From Clostridiales bacterium COT073_COT-073 (GTDB lineage: Bacteria; Bacillota; Clostridia; Lachnospirales; Vallitaleaceae), in contig RQYD01000003.1 in assembly GCA_003858485.1 (NCBI GenBank), positions 1-64,000 on the forward strand: a DNA stretch of 64,000 nucleotides. The letters are read 5' to 3'. Each line of letters starts with the position of its first letter. Within the stretch, counting starts at the first letter, position 1. Position numbers and translations under genes: made by a program. Below, one piece after another: positions 51,663-60,297 of this stretch. The notes under the pieces are model-generated. The model did no database searches. It was not told the origin of the DNA and saw only the letters and a list, made by a program, of their open reading frames with translations.

Positions 51663-52253
51663 ATGATTAATTCTAAGAATTTCACCAAATTAACGATTTT
51701 TTTAATTCCAATTGGGATCGCTGTAAATGTCGTGGGAGGACAGTTGGCTGTTTTATTGAAACTTCCGGTTTTTCTTGACGCTATTGGAACCTTTGTGGTA
51801 GGAGCTTTATGTGGATGGGCTCCGGGCGTGATTGTAGGATTGGGCTGCGGGCTGATCAATGCAATCTCACTACCGACTTTGCTTCCTTACACAATCATTG
51901 GAATGCTGTTTGGTGTGCTTGGTAATTTTTTAGCGAAAAAAGGAATGTTTTCTGCTTTTTGGAAAGCGATTGTCAATGGCCTGGGAGTGGCTTTTATCAG
52001 TACCTGTATGGCAGTTCCGATTACAGCGATATTATATGGTGGATTTGTAGGAACTGGTGCCAGTGTGATTGTTACGACATTAATGACAGCGGGCTGGGGA
52101 GTTCTTCCAGCTACTTTTGTCAGTGAGCTGAGCACTGAGTTAATGGATAAAATTATTTCAATGATTGTTGTATTTTTGGTGCTAAAGGCGATACCGGCCA
52201 GATTTGTTGTCAAACTTCCAAATGGTAAATACTTTTTAAAAGAAGAAAAATAG
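51663..52253 (+). CDS. ECF transporter S component, substrate unknown
   Basis: 196-residue membrane protein with about six helices that should bind the substrate of an energy-coupling-factor importer. The glycine-rich sequence GALCGWAPGVIVGLGCGLINA and the compact length fit S components. GGAAGGAGG precedes the start; the longer frame to 51564 is promoter DNA. EcfT and two ATPases follow, so this is a dedicated (group I) ECF transporter. Substrate cannot be read from the sequence. The neighbouring M20 hydrolase and amidotransferase-like genes suggest an N-acylated or amide compound. Confidence 0.82.
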   Translation: MINSKNFTKLTIFLIPIGIAVNVVGGQLAVLLKLPVFLDAIGTFVVGALCGWAPGVIVGLGCGLINAISLPTLLPYTIIGMLFGVLGNFLAKKGMFSAFWKAIVNGLGVAFISTCMAVPITAILYGGFVGTGASVIVTTLMTAGWGVLPATFVSELSTELMDKIISMIVVFLVLKAIPARFVVKLPNGKYFLKEEK

Positions 52254-52262
52254 AGAACAGAG

Positions 52263-52293
52263 TGCAGTCATAGTCAAATATGACTGCAAATTT
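52263..52293 (+). terminator. Hairpin between the S component and ecfT
   Basis: TGCAGTCATA and TATGACTGCA form a perfect 10-bp stem around GTCAAA, followed by AATTTTT. It resembles a weak terminator and could lower expression of ecfT and the ATPases relative to the S component. Confidence 0.6.
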
Positions 52294-52312
52294 TTGGCAG
52301 GGAGGAATTTTT

Positions 52313-53107
52313 ATGGACTATGGATTTATTGAGAAATATAACCAGCCATGGACAAGTGGAAATCCGATCAGAGATTTAAATCCGTTAAGCAAATTAAATC
52401 TTATGATTGTATTGGGGCTTTCTCCTTTTGTTGTTCAAAACTATGTCTATGGATTTGGAATGGCTTTACTTTTTATTATTATTTCTATCTTAGCCGGGTG
52501 TTTTCGCTCCTTTTTTTCGTTGTATTGGAAAGTTTTGCTATTGTTTGGATTTTTTTTGTTTTTGGTAAAAGCGGCATTTTCACCAGGAGAACATGTTATT
52601 TTTCAAATTTGGGGAATTCGTGTAACATATGAAAGCATTTTTTCGGGGCTGAATATCGTGTCACTTGTGTTAGCCTTTAGCGGAGCTTTTATTCTTTTTG
52701 TGAAAACCACACCGATGGATGAATTTACTTATATGCTGGAACAAAAAGGGGTTTCTCACGTAGTTTCCTTTATTATTTTATCTTCTTTTCAAACGATAAC
52801 CGACCTGGGACAAAATGCTAAAATTATTATGGAATCGCAAAAGGCAAGAGGAATAGAAACGGAAGGAAATGTTTTTCAAAGAGCAAAAGCATATTTGCCG
52901 GTAATTGGCCCATTGATTTTAAATGCGATTTCAAGTACAGAAGAAAAATCCATTGCCATGGATGCAAGAGCGTTTTCGGCACCGGTTAAACATACATATT
53001 TGATGGAATTGCCAAAGCCGAGTATTAAAGAGAAAATAATTGTTTTAGGATTGGACATCATATTTGTTCTGCTGTTGATAGGGAGGATTGTATTATGGCT
53101 TTTATAA
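52313..53107 (+). CDS. ecfT: ECF transporter transmembrane component EcfT
   Basis: 264 residues with four to five membrane helices and the cytoplasmic coupling helices that contact the ATPases; the characteristic ESQKARGIETEG stretch matches the A-R-G motif of EcfT proteins. The start is behind GGGAGG. The last 13 bases overlap the ecfA1 gene. Confidence 0.9.
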   Translation: MDYGFIEKYNQPWTSGNPIRDLNPLSKLNLMIVLGLSPFVVQNYVYGFGMALLFIIISILAGCFRSFFSLYWKVLLLFGFFLFLVKAAFSPGEHVIFQIWGIRVTYESIFSGLNIVSLVLAFSGAFILFVKTTPMDEFTYMLEQKGVSHVVSFIILSSFQTITDLGQNAKIIMESQKARGIETEGNVFQRAKAYLPVIGPLILNAISSTEEKSIAMDARAFSAPVKHTYLMELPKPSIKEKIIVLGLDIIFVLLLIGRIVLWLL

Positions 53108-53940
53108 AACTTAAAAATATTACATACACCTACCCTTTGGCAAAAGAACCGGCTTTACGAAATATGAGCTGTGAACTGGAAAGAGGGAAGTTCTATGGTG
53201 TGATTGGCGAAAATGCCGGTGGAAAAACTACTTTTTGTAATCTGCTAAGAGGATTGATCCCTCATTTTTATCGTGGCGAATTGGAAGGAGAAATGACCAT
53301 TGATGGTCAGGAGATACGCAATATAGATGTTGATATTCTTTCCACACAGATCGGCTACATATTTCAAAACCCATTTACGCAGATAAGCGGAGTAAAAAAA
53401 ACTGTGTTTGAGGAAATTGCTTTGGGGATGGAAAATTTAGGAGTTCCCAAAGAGGAAATCATTCAACAAGTGATTGAAATTGCAGAATTAGTGAAGATTG
53501 AAGATTTATTACAGAAAGATCCTAATCAATTATCGGGTGGTCAAAGGCAGAAAGTTGCTTTTGCATCAATTATTGCAATGGACACAGATGTATTTGTTAT
53601 TGACGAACCGACATCACAGCTTGATCCACAGGGAACAGAAAGTATTTTTGAGATAATCGATAAACTGAAAAAACAAGCCAAAACAATTATCCTGGTGGAG
53701 CATAAAATAGATTTGGTTGCAGAATATGCGGATGAACTTATTGTAATCGGCCAGGGTGAAATATTGGCAAAGGGTGATGTACACCAGGTTTTAAGTGACT
53801 TTTCCCTGCAAACAAGAGGTGTGATGTTTCCGCAAGCGGCATTGTTAAGTAAAGCTTTGTCAGAAAAAGGATTTGATTTTCCTAATATACCGGTTACTAA
53901 ATCGGAATGTATACAAATGTTAAAGGAAAGGATGCGTTAA
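53095..53940 (+). CDS. ecfA1: ECF transporter ATPase EcfA1
   Basis: 281 residues. Walker A GENAGGKTTF (about 37-46), Q-loop FQNPFTQ, canonical signature LSGGQRQKV, Walker B VFVIDEPTSQLD and the switch histidine in ILVEHKIDL. It pairs with EcfA2 to power substrate uptake through EcfT. It overlaps ecfT and precedes ecfA2 by two bases. Confidence 0.93.
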   Translation: MAFIKLKNITYTYPLAKEPALRNMSCELERGKFYGVIGENAGGKTTFCNLLRGLIPHFYRGELEGEMTIDGQEIRNIDVDILSTQIGYIFQNPFTQISGVKKTVFEEIALGMENLGVPKEEIIQQVIEIAELVKIEDLLQKDPNQLSGGQRQKVAFASIIAMDTDVFVIDEPTSQLDPQGTESIFEIIDKLKKQAKTIILVEHKIDLVAEYADELIVIGQGEILAKGDVHQVLSDFSLQTRGVMFPQAALLSKALSEKGFDFPNIPVTKSECIQMLKERMR

Positions 53941-53942
53941 AT

Positions 53943-54764
53943 ATGGAGCAAATAGAGCTGAAGCATGTATATTTTCAGTATCCAAACGGTTACTTGGCAA
54001 ATGAGGATTTGAATTTAACCGTCAAAAAAGGGGAACAGATCGCAATTGTTGGCCAAAACGGAGCCGGGAAAACAACAGCAGTAAAATTAATGAATGGTTT
54101 ACATAAACCATCAAAGGGAGAGGTAATAGTTGACGGAAAAAATACAAAAAAATTTACAACCGCTCAAATTGCCCGCTATGTAGGCTATGTTTTTCAAAAT
54201 CCCGACGATCAGATTTTTAATCAATCAGTTTATGCGGAAATTGCATATATGCCAAAGTATTACAAGATGTCAGCATCAGAAATTAAAAATCGGGTAGAAG
54301 AGTCAGCGGCATTGCTTAAGATTGAAAGTTTTTTGGATAAAAACCCATTTGAAATACCATATGTTATGAGGAAATTTGTAACAATTGCCGCGATTTTAGC
54401 TACAAAGCCTCAATATATAATTTTAGATGAGCCCACAGCGGGACAAGATTTAAAAGGAATAGAAGTATTGGCTGATTTATTGAAAATATTAAAAAAACAA
54501 AATATTGGAACAGTAACGATTACACATGATATGGATTTTGTGGCAAATAATTTTGAAAGAACAGTGGTAATGGCCAATAAAAGAATTATAGCAGATGGGA
54601 AAACGAGGGATATATTTGGCGAAGATGATATATTAAGAGAAAGTAAGATAAAACGGACATTAGCAGGAGAAGTGGCTGTAGAGTTGGGAATGGGAAAATG
54701 TATCTTGAATATTCCGGATTTTTTACAAGAATGGAGTAAACTGGAGGTAAAAGATGGAAAATAG
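53943..54764 (+). CDS. ecfA2: ECF transporter ATPase EcfA2 with a degenerate signature motif
   Basis: 273 residues. Walker A GQNGAGKTTA, Q-loop FQNPDDQIFNQ, Walker B YIILDEPTAGQD and switch histidine in TITHDMDFV are intact. Where LSGGQ should be, the sequence reads IPYVMRKFVTIAA. Because the signature of one subunit acts on ATP bound to the other, the heterodimer should have one canonical and one degenerate ATP site. Frame and length are normal, so this is not a sequencing frameshift. It overlaps the M20 gene by 11 bases. Confidence 0.9.
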   Translation: MEQIELKHVYFQYPNGYLANEDLNLTVKKGEQIAIVGQNGAGKTTAVKLMNGLHKPSKGEVIVDGKNTKKFTTAQIARYVGYVFQNPDDQIFNQSVYAEIAYMPKYYKMSASEIKNRVEESAALLKIESFLDKNPFEIPYVMRKFVTIAAILATKPQYIILDEPTAGQDLKGIEVLADLLKILKKQNIGTVTITHDMDFVANNFERTVVMANKRIIADGKTRDIFGEDDILRESKIKRTLAGEVAVELGMGKCILNIPDFLQEWSKLEVKDGK

Positions 54765-56025
54765 AAAATTGGAAGAAGTTCTAAATAAAAATAAACAAAA
54801 ATACATTAATTATTTACTTAAATTGGCCAGTATTGATACACATGATATTGGACATGGTATTGATGGGGGACTCGAGGCGGCGGGTCAGGATTATTTGATA
54901 GAGGTATTTAAAGAATTAGGAGCAACAGAGATAATCAAAGATCAATTAAAAGAGGAAAGCATTTTGCAATGCCGTAAATTGTATAACGAAGGCAATACAG
55001 GGCATAATTATGAAAATCGCTATAATGTATATGCTAGCTTTTCCGGGAAAAAAGACAAATCTATTTTATTTAATGGACATATTGATACTTTGCCAGCTGA
55101 AATGCCTCAAAAATGGTCATTTCCTCCGCTGGAGCCTCGAGTTGTTGATAATAAAATAATGGGGGTCGGTGTGGCGGACATGAAAGCTGGTCTGATGGCA
55201 TCAATCATGGCGACGGCATTACTTAGAGATGCAGGAATTGATTTGCCGATCACAGTTAAATATGCGTCAGTGTGTGATGAAGAAGGAGGCGGAAATGGTT
55301 CTCTTTGTGCAGCCATAAGTGGGGTACATGCAGATGCCGTGGTTGTTTGTGAACCAACGAACTATGAATTGATCGCGGCGCATATGGGCTGGGTATTTTT
55401 CCAAGTGGAAGTGGAAGGAATTGCAGTGCATTCGGGATTAAAGTTGTCAGGAGTGAACGCAATAGAAAAAGCTTATAAACTGATGGATGCAATCCATGAG
55501 TTGGAGCACAATTGGCTTTTAAAATACAAACATCCCTTGCTGCCGCCACCATCTAGTAATGTTGGTGTTATCTATGGTGGGGAAGCAGGATCAACGATTC
55601 CGGATTATTGCTGCTTTAAGACTTGCGTCCATTATCTGCCGCGAGTGATGAGCCATGAACAGGTGGTTGAAGAATACATCAATGCAATACTAAGGCGCTG
55701 TGAAGGGGATGACTGGCTAAAAGATCATAAGCCGAAAATCACGATATATCAGACAGGCAATCCCTTTGAGATGGATTTAGAGCATCCATTTACAAAAGCG
55801 TTTCAGACTGCTTATCAAAATGCAAGGGCAAGGCAGATCAAGATCACCGGTTCACCGGCAGGATGTGATTCTAGAACATGGTATAATATTGTGAAATGTC
55901 CGACCTTACAATATGGCCCGGGCTCTCTGGAGCAATGTCATACCGTTGACGAATATGTGACAATTGATCAATATTTGGATGCAATTAAAATATATGCCAA
56001 TTTGATTTTAGAATGGGCAAAATAA
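54754..56025 (+). CDS. M20-family amidohydrolase/deacylase
   Basis: 423-residue cytoplasmic metallohydrolase of the ArgE/DapE/ACY1 group. The di-zinc site is visible: LFNGHIDTLP (H-x-D), GVADMKAGL (bridging aspartate), CDEEGGGNGS (catalytic and ligand glutamates), VVCEPTN and, late, GSLEQCHTVDEYV (final histidine). Family members hydrolyse N-acyl or amide bonds. Overlap with ecfA2 indicates that it acts on the imported substrate or a product of it. YlmB, a thiamine-salvage deformylase, is one M20 relative associated with vitamin uptake, but nothing here proves that substrate. Confidence 0.88.
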   Translation: MENRKLEEVLNKNKQKYINYLLKLASIDTHDIGHGIDGGLEAAGQDYLIEVFKELGATEIIKDQLKEESILQCRKLYNEGNTGHNYENRYNVYASFSGKKDKSILFNGHIDTLPAEMPQKWSFPPLEPRVVDNKIMGVGVADMKAGLMASIMATALLRDAGIDLPITVKYASVCDEEGGGNGSLCAAISGVHADAVVVCEPTNYELIAAHMGWVFFQVEVEGIAVHSGLKLSGVNAIEKAYKLMDAIHELEHNWLLKYKHPLLPPPSSNVGVIYGGEAGSTIPDYCCFKTCVHYLPRVMSHEQVVEEYINAILRRCEGDDWLKDHKPKITIYQTGNPFEMDLEHPFTKAFQTAYQNARARQIKITGSPAGCDSRTWYNIVKCPTLQYGPGSLEQCHTVDEYVTIDQYLDAIKIYANLILEWAK

Positions 56026-56047
56026 TATATCGAAAGGAGCGAAAAGA

Positions 56048-56794
56048 ATGAAAAAGATTTTATTGGCTGGAGAATCATGGATGAGTTATACAACACATGT
56101 GAAAGGTTTTGATAGTTTTTATACTTCGACCTATGAAACCGGAGAAAAATGGATAAAAGAAGCATTAGAGAAGGGAGGCTATGAAGTTGTGTTTTTACCG
56201 AATCATCTTGCGCCTGAGGGATTTCCTTTTGAGATGAAAGACTTGCAAAAATACGATTGTGTGATTTTATCAGATATTGGTGCAAACACACTATTACTTC
56301 CGCTTGCTACTTTTTCTTCCAGCATCAAAAGGCCTAATCGTGCAGATTTGATCAGAGATTATGTTTTAGAAGGTGGAGCGCTTTTGATGATAGGTGGATA
56401 TCTGACATTTTCCGGGATTGATGCCAAAGGAAGATGGCATGAAACAGCAGTACAGGAAGTTTTGCCAGTGGAAATTTTAACGGTCGATGACAGAAAAGAG
56501 CATTGTGAAGGAATTCGTCCGGTAACCATAAAACAACATGAATCTTTAAAAGAGATTGTTTCAGAATGGCCGGAAATATTAGGGTACAATAAAACAGTAA
56601 TAAAGGAAGAAGCCGAATTGGTGGCAACAGTTGATGGCGACCCATTTCTTGCATATGGTAAATATGGAAAAGGAAGAAGTGCAGTATTTACAACCGATTG
56701 TGCCCCTCACTGGGCACCAAAAGAATTTTGTGAGTGGAAAGAGTACAATAAACTATGGCAGGGAATTGTCGGATGGCTTACTCAAAAAGAATAG
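56048..56794 (+). CDS. Glutamine-amidotransferase-like (ThuA/GATase1-like) protein
   Basis: 248 residues with a flavodoxin-like class I amidotransferase fold: KILLAGESWM at the start, YDCVILSDIGANTLLLP, then LEGGALLMIGGYLTFSGIDAKGRWHETAVQEVLPV, where amidotransferases carry their nucleophile. No catalytic cysteine is visible at the expected turn (GGYLTFSG), so it may not be a working glutaminase. It starts 22 bases after the M20 gene with GAAAGGAG. It presumably acts on the ECF-imported compound; role unknown. Confidence 0.75.
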   Translation: MKKILLAGESWMSYTTHVKGFDSFYTSTYETGEKWIKEALEKGGYEVVFLPNHLAPEGFPFEMKDLQKYDCVILSDIGANTLLLPLATFSSSIKRPNRADLIRDYVLEGGALLMIGGYLTFSGIDAKGRWHETAVQEVLPVEILTVDDRKEHCEGIRPVTIKQHESLKEIVSEWPEILGYNKTVIKEEAELVATVDGDPFLAYGKYGKGRSAVFTTDCAPHWAPKEFCEWKEYNKLWQGIVGWLTQKE

Positions 56795-56911
56795 AAAAAA
56801 TTATAGATATTACAGAAGTGCATAGACAAAAATCATCAGTTGAGGTATTATTTTTATATGAGATACTATATAGGAAATAACTGGTTGAAAAGTAAGTAAA
56901 AGAGGAAGAAA

Positions 56912-57934
56912 TTGAGAACTACGATTAAAGATATTGCAAATTACACAGGCGTTTCGGTAACAACGATTTCATTGGTTTTAAATAATAAGGCTACAAAAAT
57001 TTCACAACAAACAAAGGATATGATTTTAAAAGCAGCCCAGGAATTAAACTATCGGCCAAATCAACTGGCGATAGGTCTGGTAAAAAAGAGAACCGAAACG
57101 ATTGGCTTGATTTTATCTGATGTAAGCAATGTCTTTTTTGCAAATTTGGCAAAAGGAGTGGAGGATGAATGTAGAAGGAAAGGATGGAATGTAGTACTGT
57201 GTAATACAAATGATAAACATGAAAGAGATTTATCTTATATACAGGTACTTGCAGATAAAGGGGTAGATGGCATTTTATTTTGTATGTCAAAGGATAGCAA
57301 TAAAAAGAAAGCAATGGAAAGTATTCAGCTGATCGGTAAACTTAAAATTCCGTTTGTAATGATCGACAGATTTTTGGAAGAGGCAGATTGCTGCTCGGTC
57401 ATTGTAAATCATAAGCAAGGTGGATATGAAGCAACAAAACATTTGCTGGCACAGGGACATCGGAGGATTGGCTGTGTTACTGGTCCGATGGAGCTGGAAG
57501 ATTCAAAAGAGAGGTTAAAAGGGTATAAGAAAGCTTTAGAGGAAATGAATCTCTCTTACAAAGAGGATCTGGTTTATAAAGGTGATTATAACCGGGAAAG
57601 CGGCTTCCGGGCAGTGGATCATTTGTTGAAACAAAAAGTGACAGCCATTTTTGCGTTCAATGACATGACGGCATATGGAGTATATAACCGTTTGAAACAG
57701 AAAGGGCTGGATGTTCCCAAAGACCTGTCTTTGATTGGCTATGATGATATCTTCTTTTCTGAAATTTTAGATGTGCCTTTAACTACAGTTAGGCAGCCGA
57801 TTTATGATATGGGCAAAGAAGCGGTAAGACAACTAATTGAAGGGGTTGAAGCGGGAATTGACTTGAAGAAGTGCATTACTTTTGAACCAAAATTAATAGT
57901 AAGAAAAAGTGTGGCTGGTGTACGGAAGAAATAG
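56912..57934 (+). CDS. LacI-family transcriptional regulator
   Basis: 340 residues from a TTG start behind GAGGAAG. The N-terminal HTH is RTTIKDIANYTGVSVTTISLVLNNK, and the periplasmic-binding-like effector domain follows with DGILFCMSK, GYDDIFFSEIL and TTVRQPIYDMG, an RbsR/CcpA-like layout. It lies at the end of the ECF-M20 gene block. A LacI-type palindrome at 51435 lies upstream of that block, so autoregulated control of the operon is likely. Confidence 0.9.
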   Translation: MRTTIKDIANYTGVSVTTISLVLNNKATKISQQTKDMILKAAQELNYRPNQLAIGLVKKRTETIGLILSDVSNVFFANLAKGVEDECRRKGWNVVLCNTNDKHERDLSYIQVLADKGVDGILFCMSKDSNKKKAMESIQLIGKLKIPFVMIDRFLEEADCCSVIVNHKQGGYEATKHLLAQGHRRIGCVTGPMELEDSKERLKGYKKALEEMNLSYKEDLVYKGDYNRESGFRAVDHLLKQKVTAIFAFNDMTAYGVYNRLKQKGLDVPKDLSLIGYDDIFFSEILDVPLTTVRQPIYDMGKEAVRQLIEGVEAGIDLKKCITFEPKLIVRKSVAGVRKK

Positions 57935-57953
57935 TTTACTGAAAGGAGCATCT

Positions 57954-58730
57954 ATGGCATATCAATATTTAAAACTAACAATAGAAAACAAAATCGCAAT
58001 TATAACCTTTCATCGATCGGAGGCATTAAATGCTCTTAATTCGGCAGTTTTAAATGAACTGGATCAAATTATGGATGAATTGACGGAAAATCCGGAAGTG
58101 CGGGTAGTCATCTTTACCGGTGAAGGCAAAAGCTTTATTGCCGGAGCGGATCTTGATGAACTAGGTAAGGCACATGGAGTTGGGGTTATGGAGTACTCCA
58201 GGCGTGGACGTGATGTTTTCCGAAAAGTGGAGCTGATGCCAAAACCAACGATTGCGGCGATTAATGGCTATGCATTTGGTGGTGGCTTTGAATTTTTGCT
58301 ATGTTGTGATATTCGGATCGCTCATAAAAAGGCTTTATTTGCCATGCCGGAAGCAACACTTGGATTGGTACCGGGATTTAATGGTACAGTGCGATTACCC
58401 AAGACGGTTGGTATGGCTAAGGCCAAGGAACTTTTGTTTACCGGCCAAAGAATAAATGCCGAAGAAGCGTTGAAAATAGGTGTCTTAAATCAAGTGACTG
58501 AACTGGAAAATTTTTGGGAAACGGTTATGGAAAAGGCTGAAGTCATGGCTGGCAATTCTCCATTAGCGATTCGGCTGATCAAAGCAGCTGTGATTGCCGG
58601 AGCAGACACATCTTTTGATGTAGCCAAAGAAGTGGAAATGGGTTATATGACAGCCGGTTTTGACAGTCCTGATCAAATTGAGGGAATTGCTGCGTTTAAG
58701 GAAAAAAGAAAACCGATATTTGAAAGCTGA
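57954..58730 (+). CDS. Enoyl-CoA hydratase/isomerase (crotonase) family protein
   Basis: 258 residues. The oxyanion-hole segments are SFIAGADLDEL and GYAFGGGFEFLL. Both crotonase glutamates are conserved (GGGFEFLLCCDI and AMPEATLGLVPG), which favours hydratase activity. AAAGGAG precedes the start, 19 bases after the LacI stop. No other acyl-CoA genes are adjacent, so its pathway (for example butyrate-type fermentation) cannot be stated. It is followed by a repeat region. Confidence 0.9.
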   Translation: MAYQYLKLTIENKIAIITFHRSEALNALNSAVLNELDQIMDELTENPEVRVVIFTGEGKSFIAGADLDELGKAHGVGVMEYSRRGRDVFRKVELMPKPTIAAINGYAFGGGFEFLLCCDIRIAHKKALFAMPEATLGLVPGFNGTVRLPKTVGMAKAKELLFTGQRINAEEALKIGVLNQVTELENFWETVMEKAEVMAGNSPLAIRLIKAAVIAGADTSFDVAKEVEMGYMTAGFDSPDQIEGIAAFKEKRKPIFES

Positions 58731-58837
58731 TTAGAAGAGATGCCACATGATGATACCTTAAATTAAGAGTTGTTTGGTTATTTCCACCGCCAGACCAAAT
58801 GCTTCGCATTTGCCGCACCTGCCGGTGCTCTTTATCT

Positions 58838-58902
58838 GGCGGTGACGCACCGCAAAATGTAAATGTCCGCTGCGCGGCCGCTTCCATTTTGCTTGCGCGC
58901 GT
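58838..58902 (-). repeat. Diverged partial family-3 repeat
   Basis: GGCGGTGACGCACCGCAAAATGTAAATGTCCG and CGGCCGCTTCCATTTT-like blocks match parts of 18799-18905, but the right end differs. It lies just before the direct repeat that brackets the second Rpn gene. Confidence 0.45.
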
Positions 58903-58915
58903 CAAATTAAGATTT

Positions 58916-59009
58916 GGAGCGACTTTCGCCAACTATTTTTCTGTGAGCTGTGGATATAGACAAAAAAGTTAACATGCACGATGGGGCAAGAAAAAATAAA
59001 TTTATTCTT
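58916..59009 (+). repeat. 94-bp direct repeat, left copy, bracketing Rpn copy 2
   Basis: From GGAGCGACTTTCGCCAACTA to the TTTATTCTT end, it matches 60120-60213 at about 92 of 94 positions. The left copy ends about 80 bases before the Rpn start codon; the right copy lies about 80 bases after the stop. The distance between copies is 1204 bases. Confidence 0.9.
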
Positions 59010-59087
59010 CGCTACTGTCAAAAATCAGCTTTTATTGACAAAACCCCGAAACACGATTACAATAAAAGTACCAAAAAGGAGAAGTGC

Positions 59088-60038
59088 ATGGACAAAGAAG
59101 ACATCACCCTCTATCAGGGACATGATAAGTTTTTTAAAGCGGTCATGCAGGATAAGGGGGCTAAAGAAGATTTTTTAAACACCTATTTACCGGAAGAACT
59201 AAAAGCCGACTTGGATGTGGAACAAGTAGAAGCTGTAGACGGCAAACAGATCAGCAGTAAACTGCAGCTCCAAGAATCCGACCTATTGCTCAAAGTCAAA
59301 GGAAAAGACAGCGATGTCTACATCCTGACATTAATGGAGCATAAAAGCTATGCCGATCGCAAAACGAGCTTTCAGATCCTGCGATATATGCTGGCGATCT
59401 GGGAAAGCCAGCTGGAGAGAAAAGAAGAACTTCAGCCAATTGTGCCGATCGTGATCTATGAAGGAAAAAACAAATGGGAATACCCGCAAATCGGAAAACA
59501 CTTTGAAAAAATACCGGAAAAATGGCAGCGTTTCTTGCCGTATTATGAAAGCCTGTTTTATGATTTTTCCATGGAAAGAGCGCTGGAGCGGCTGCCGGAA
59601 AATGTGTATTTAAAAAACTATATTCAAATGATCCGCTTGGTATACGAACCGGACAAAAAGAAATTGATCCAGGAGCTGGTGGAAGCATTTTCGATGATCT
59701 CTGACGATGAAATCTTGATAGAAATCTTTCGCCGTGCGGTGTTATTTGTGGATTATGTTAAGCGGAATGAATGGGAAGAAAGTATTGTAGAAGTTCTGAA
59801 AGGAGAAGAGATCATGCCGAATGTCATTGAACTATGGGAAGAGCAACTTATGGAAAAAGGCAGAGTTGAAGGTAGAGCTGAGGGCAGAGCTGAGGGCGAA
59901 GCGGTGGGAATAGAAAAAGGCAGAGTTGAAGGTAGAGCTGAGGGCAGAGCTGAGGGCAAACGCAGCATTGCCGAAACCATGAAAAACCTGGGGTACTCTT
60001 TGGAGGATATCAAGAAAGTAACGGGCTTGATGTTATAA
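59088..60038 (+). CDS. Rpn-family PD-(D/E)XK nuclease, copy 2
   Basis: 316 residues. Catalytic core: HDKFFKAVMQDKGA, ESDLLLKV (aspartate), and TLMEHKSY (E-x-K) at about 60-90. The C terminus carries tandem GRAEGRAEG units encoded by a 60-base repeat, then NLGYSLEDIKKVTGL. AAAAGGAG precedes the start; the longer frame from 58950 lies inside the direct repeat. The gene is flanked on both sides by 94-bp direct repeats, which suggests that it is moved or duplicated as a unit. Rpn proteins are linked to recombination and phage defence. Confidence 0.87.
   Translation: MDKEDITLYQGHDKFFKAVMQDKGAKEDFLNTYLPEELKADLDVEQVEAVDGKQISSKLQLQESDLLLKVKGKDSDVYILTLMEHKSYADRKTSFQILRYMLAIWESQLERKEELQPIVPIVIYEGKNKWEYPQIGKHFEKIPEKWQRFLPYYESLFYDFSMERALERLPENVYLKNYIQMIRLVYEPDKKKLIQELVEAFSMISDDEILIEIFRRAVLFVDYVKRNEWEESIVEVLKGEEIMPNVIELWEEQLMEKGRVEGRAEGRAEGEAVGIEKGRVEGRAEGRAEGKRSIAETMKNLGYSLEDIKKVTGLML
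59853..59957 (+). repeat. Tandem repeat within the Rpn C-terminal region
   Basis: A 45-base block (GAAAAAGGCAGAGTTGAAGG and onward) occurs twice with a period of 60 bases and no visible mismatch. It encodes EKGRVEGRAEGRAEG. Such identical units allow slippage and length variation without frameshift. Confidence 0.85.
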
Positions 60039-60119
60039 AGTGCAACAGTCCCTTTGTACCGAAGGAATTTACGGAAAAAATGATATAACCGGATATTGGC
60101 AGGAAATAAAAACCTGTAA

Positions 60120-60213
60120 GGAGCGACTTTCGCCAACTATTTTTCTGTGAGTTGTGGATACAGACAAAAAAGTTAACATGCACGATGGGGCAAGAAAAAA
60201 TAAATTTATTCTT
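60120..60213 (+). repeat. 94-bp direct repeat, right copy
   Basis: Matches 58916-59009 with two differences (AGT for AGC and TAC for TAT in the GAGCTGTGGATATAGAC section). It lies downstream of the Rpn gene. Confidence 0.9.
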
Positions 60214-60297
60214 TATTACTGGAATATGAAAGAAATGATTGAAACTTAATTATCATTGTGTTAAAATAATTTTAATCATTCCAGGAAGGAATCAATC

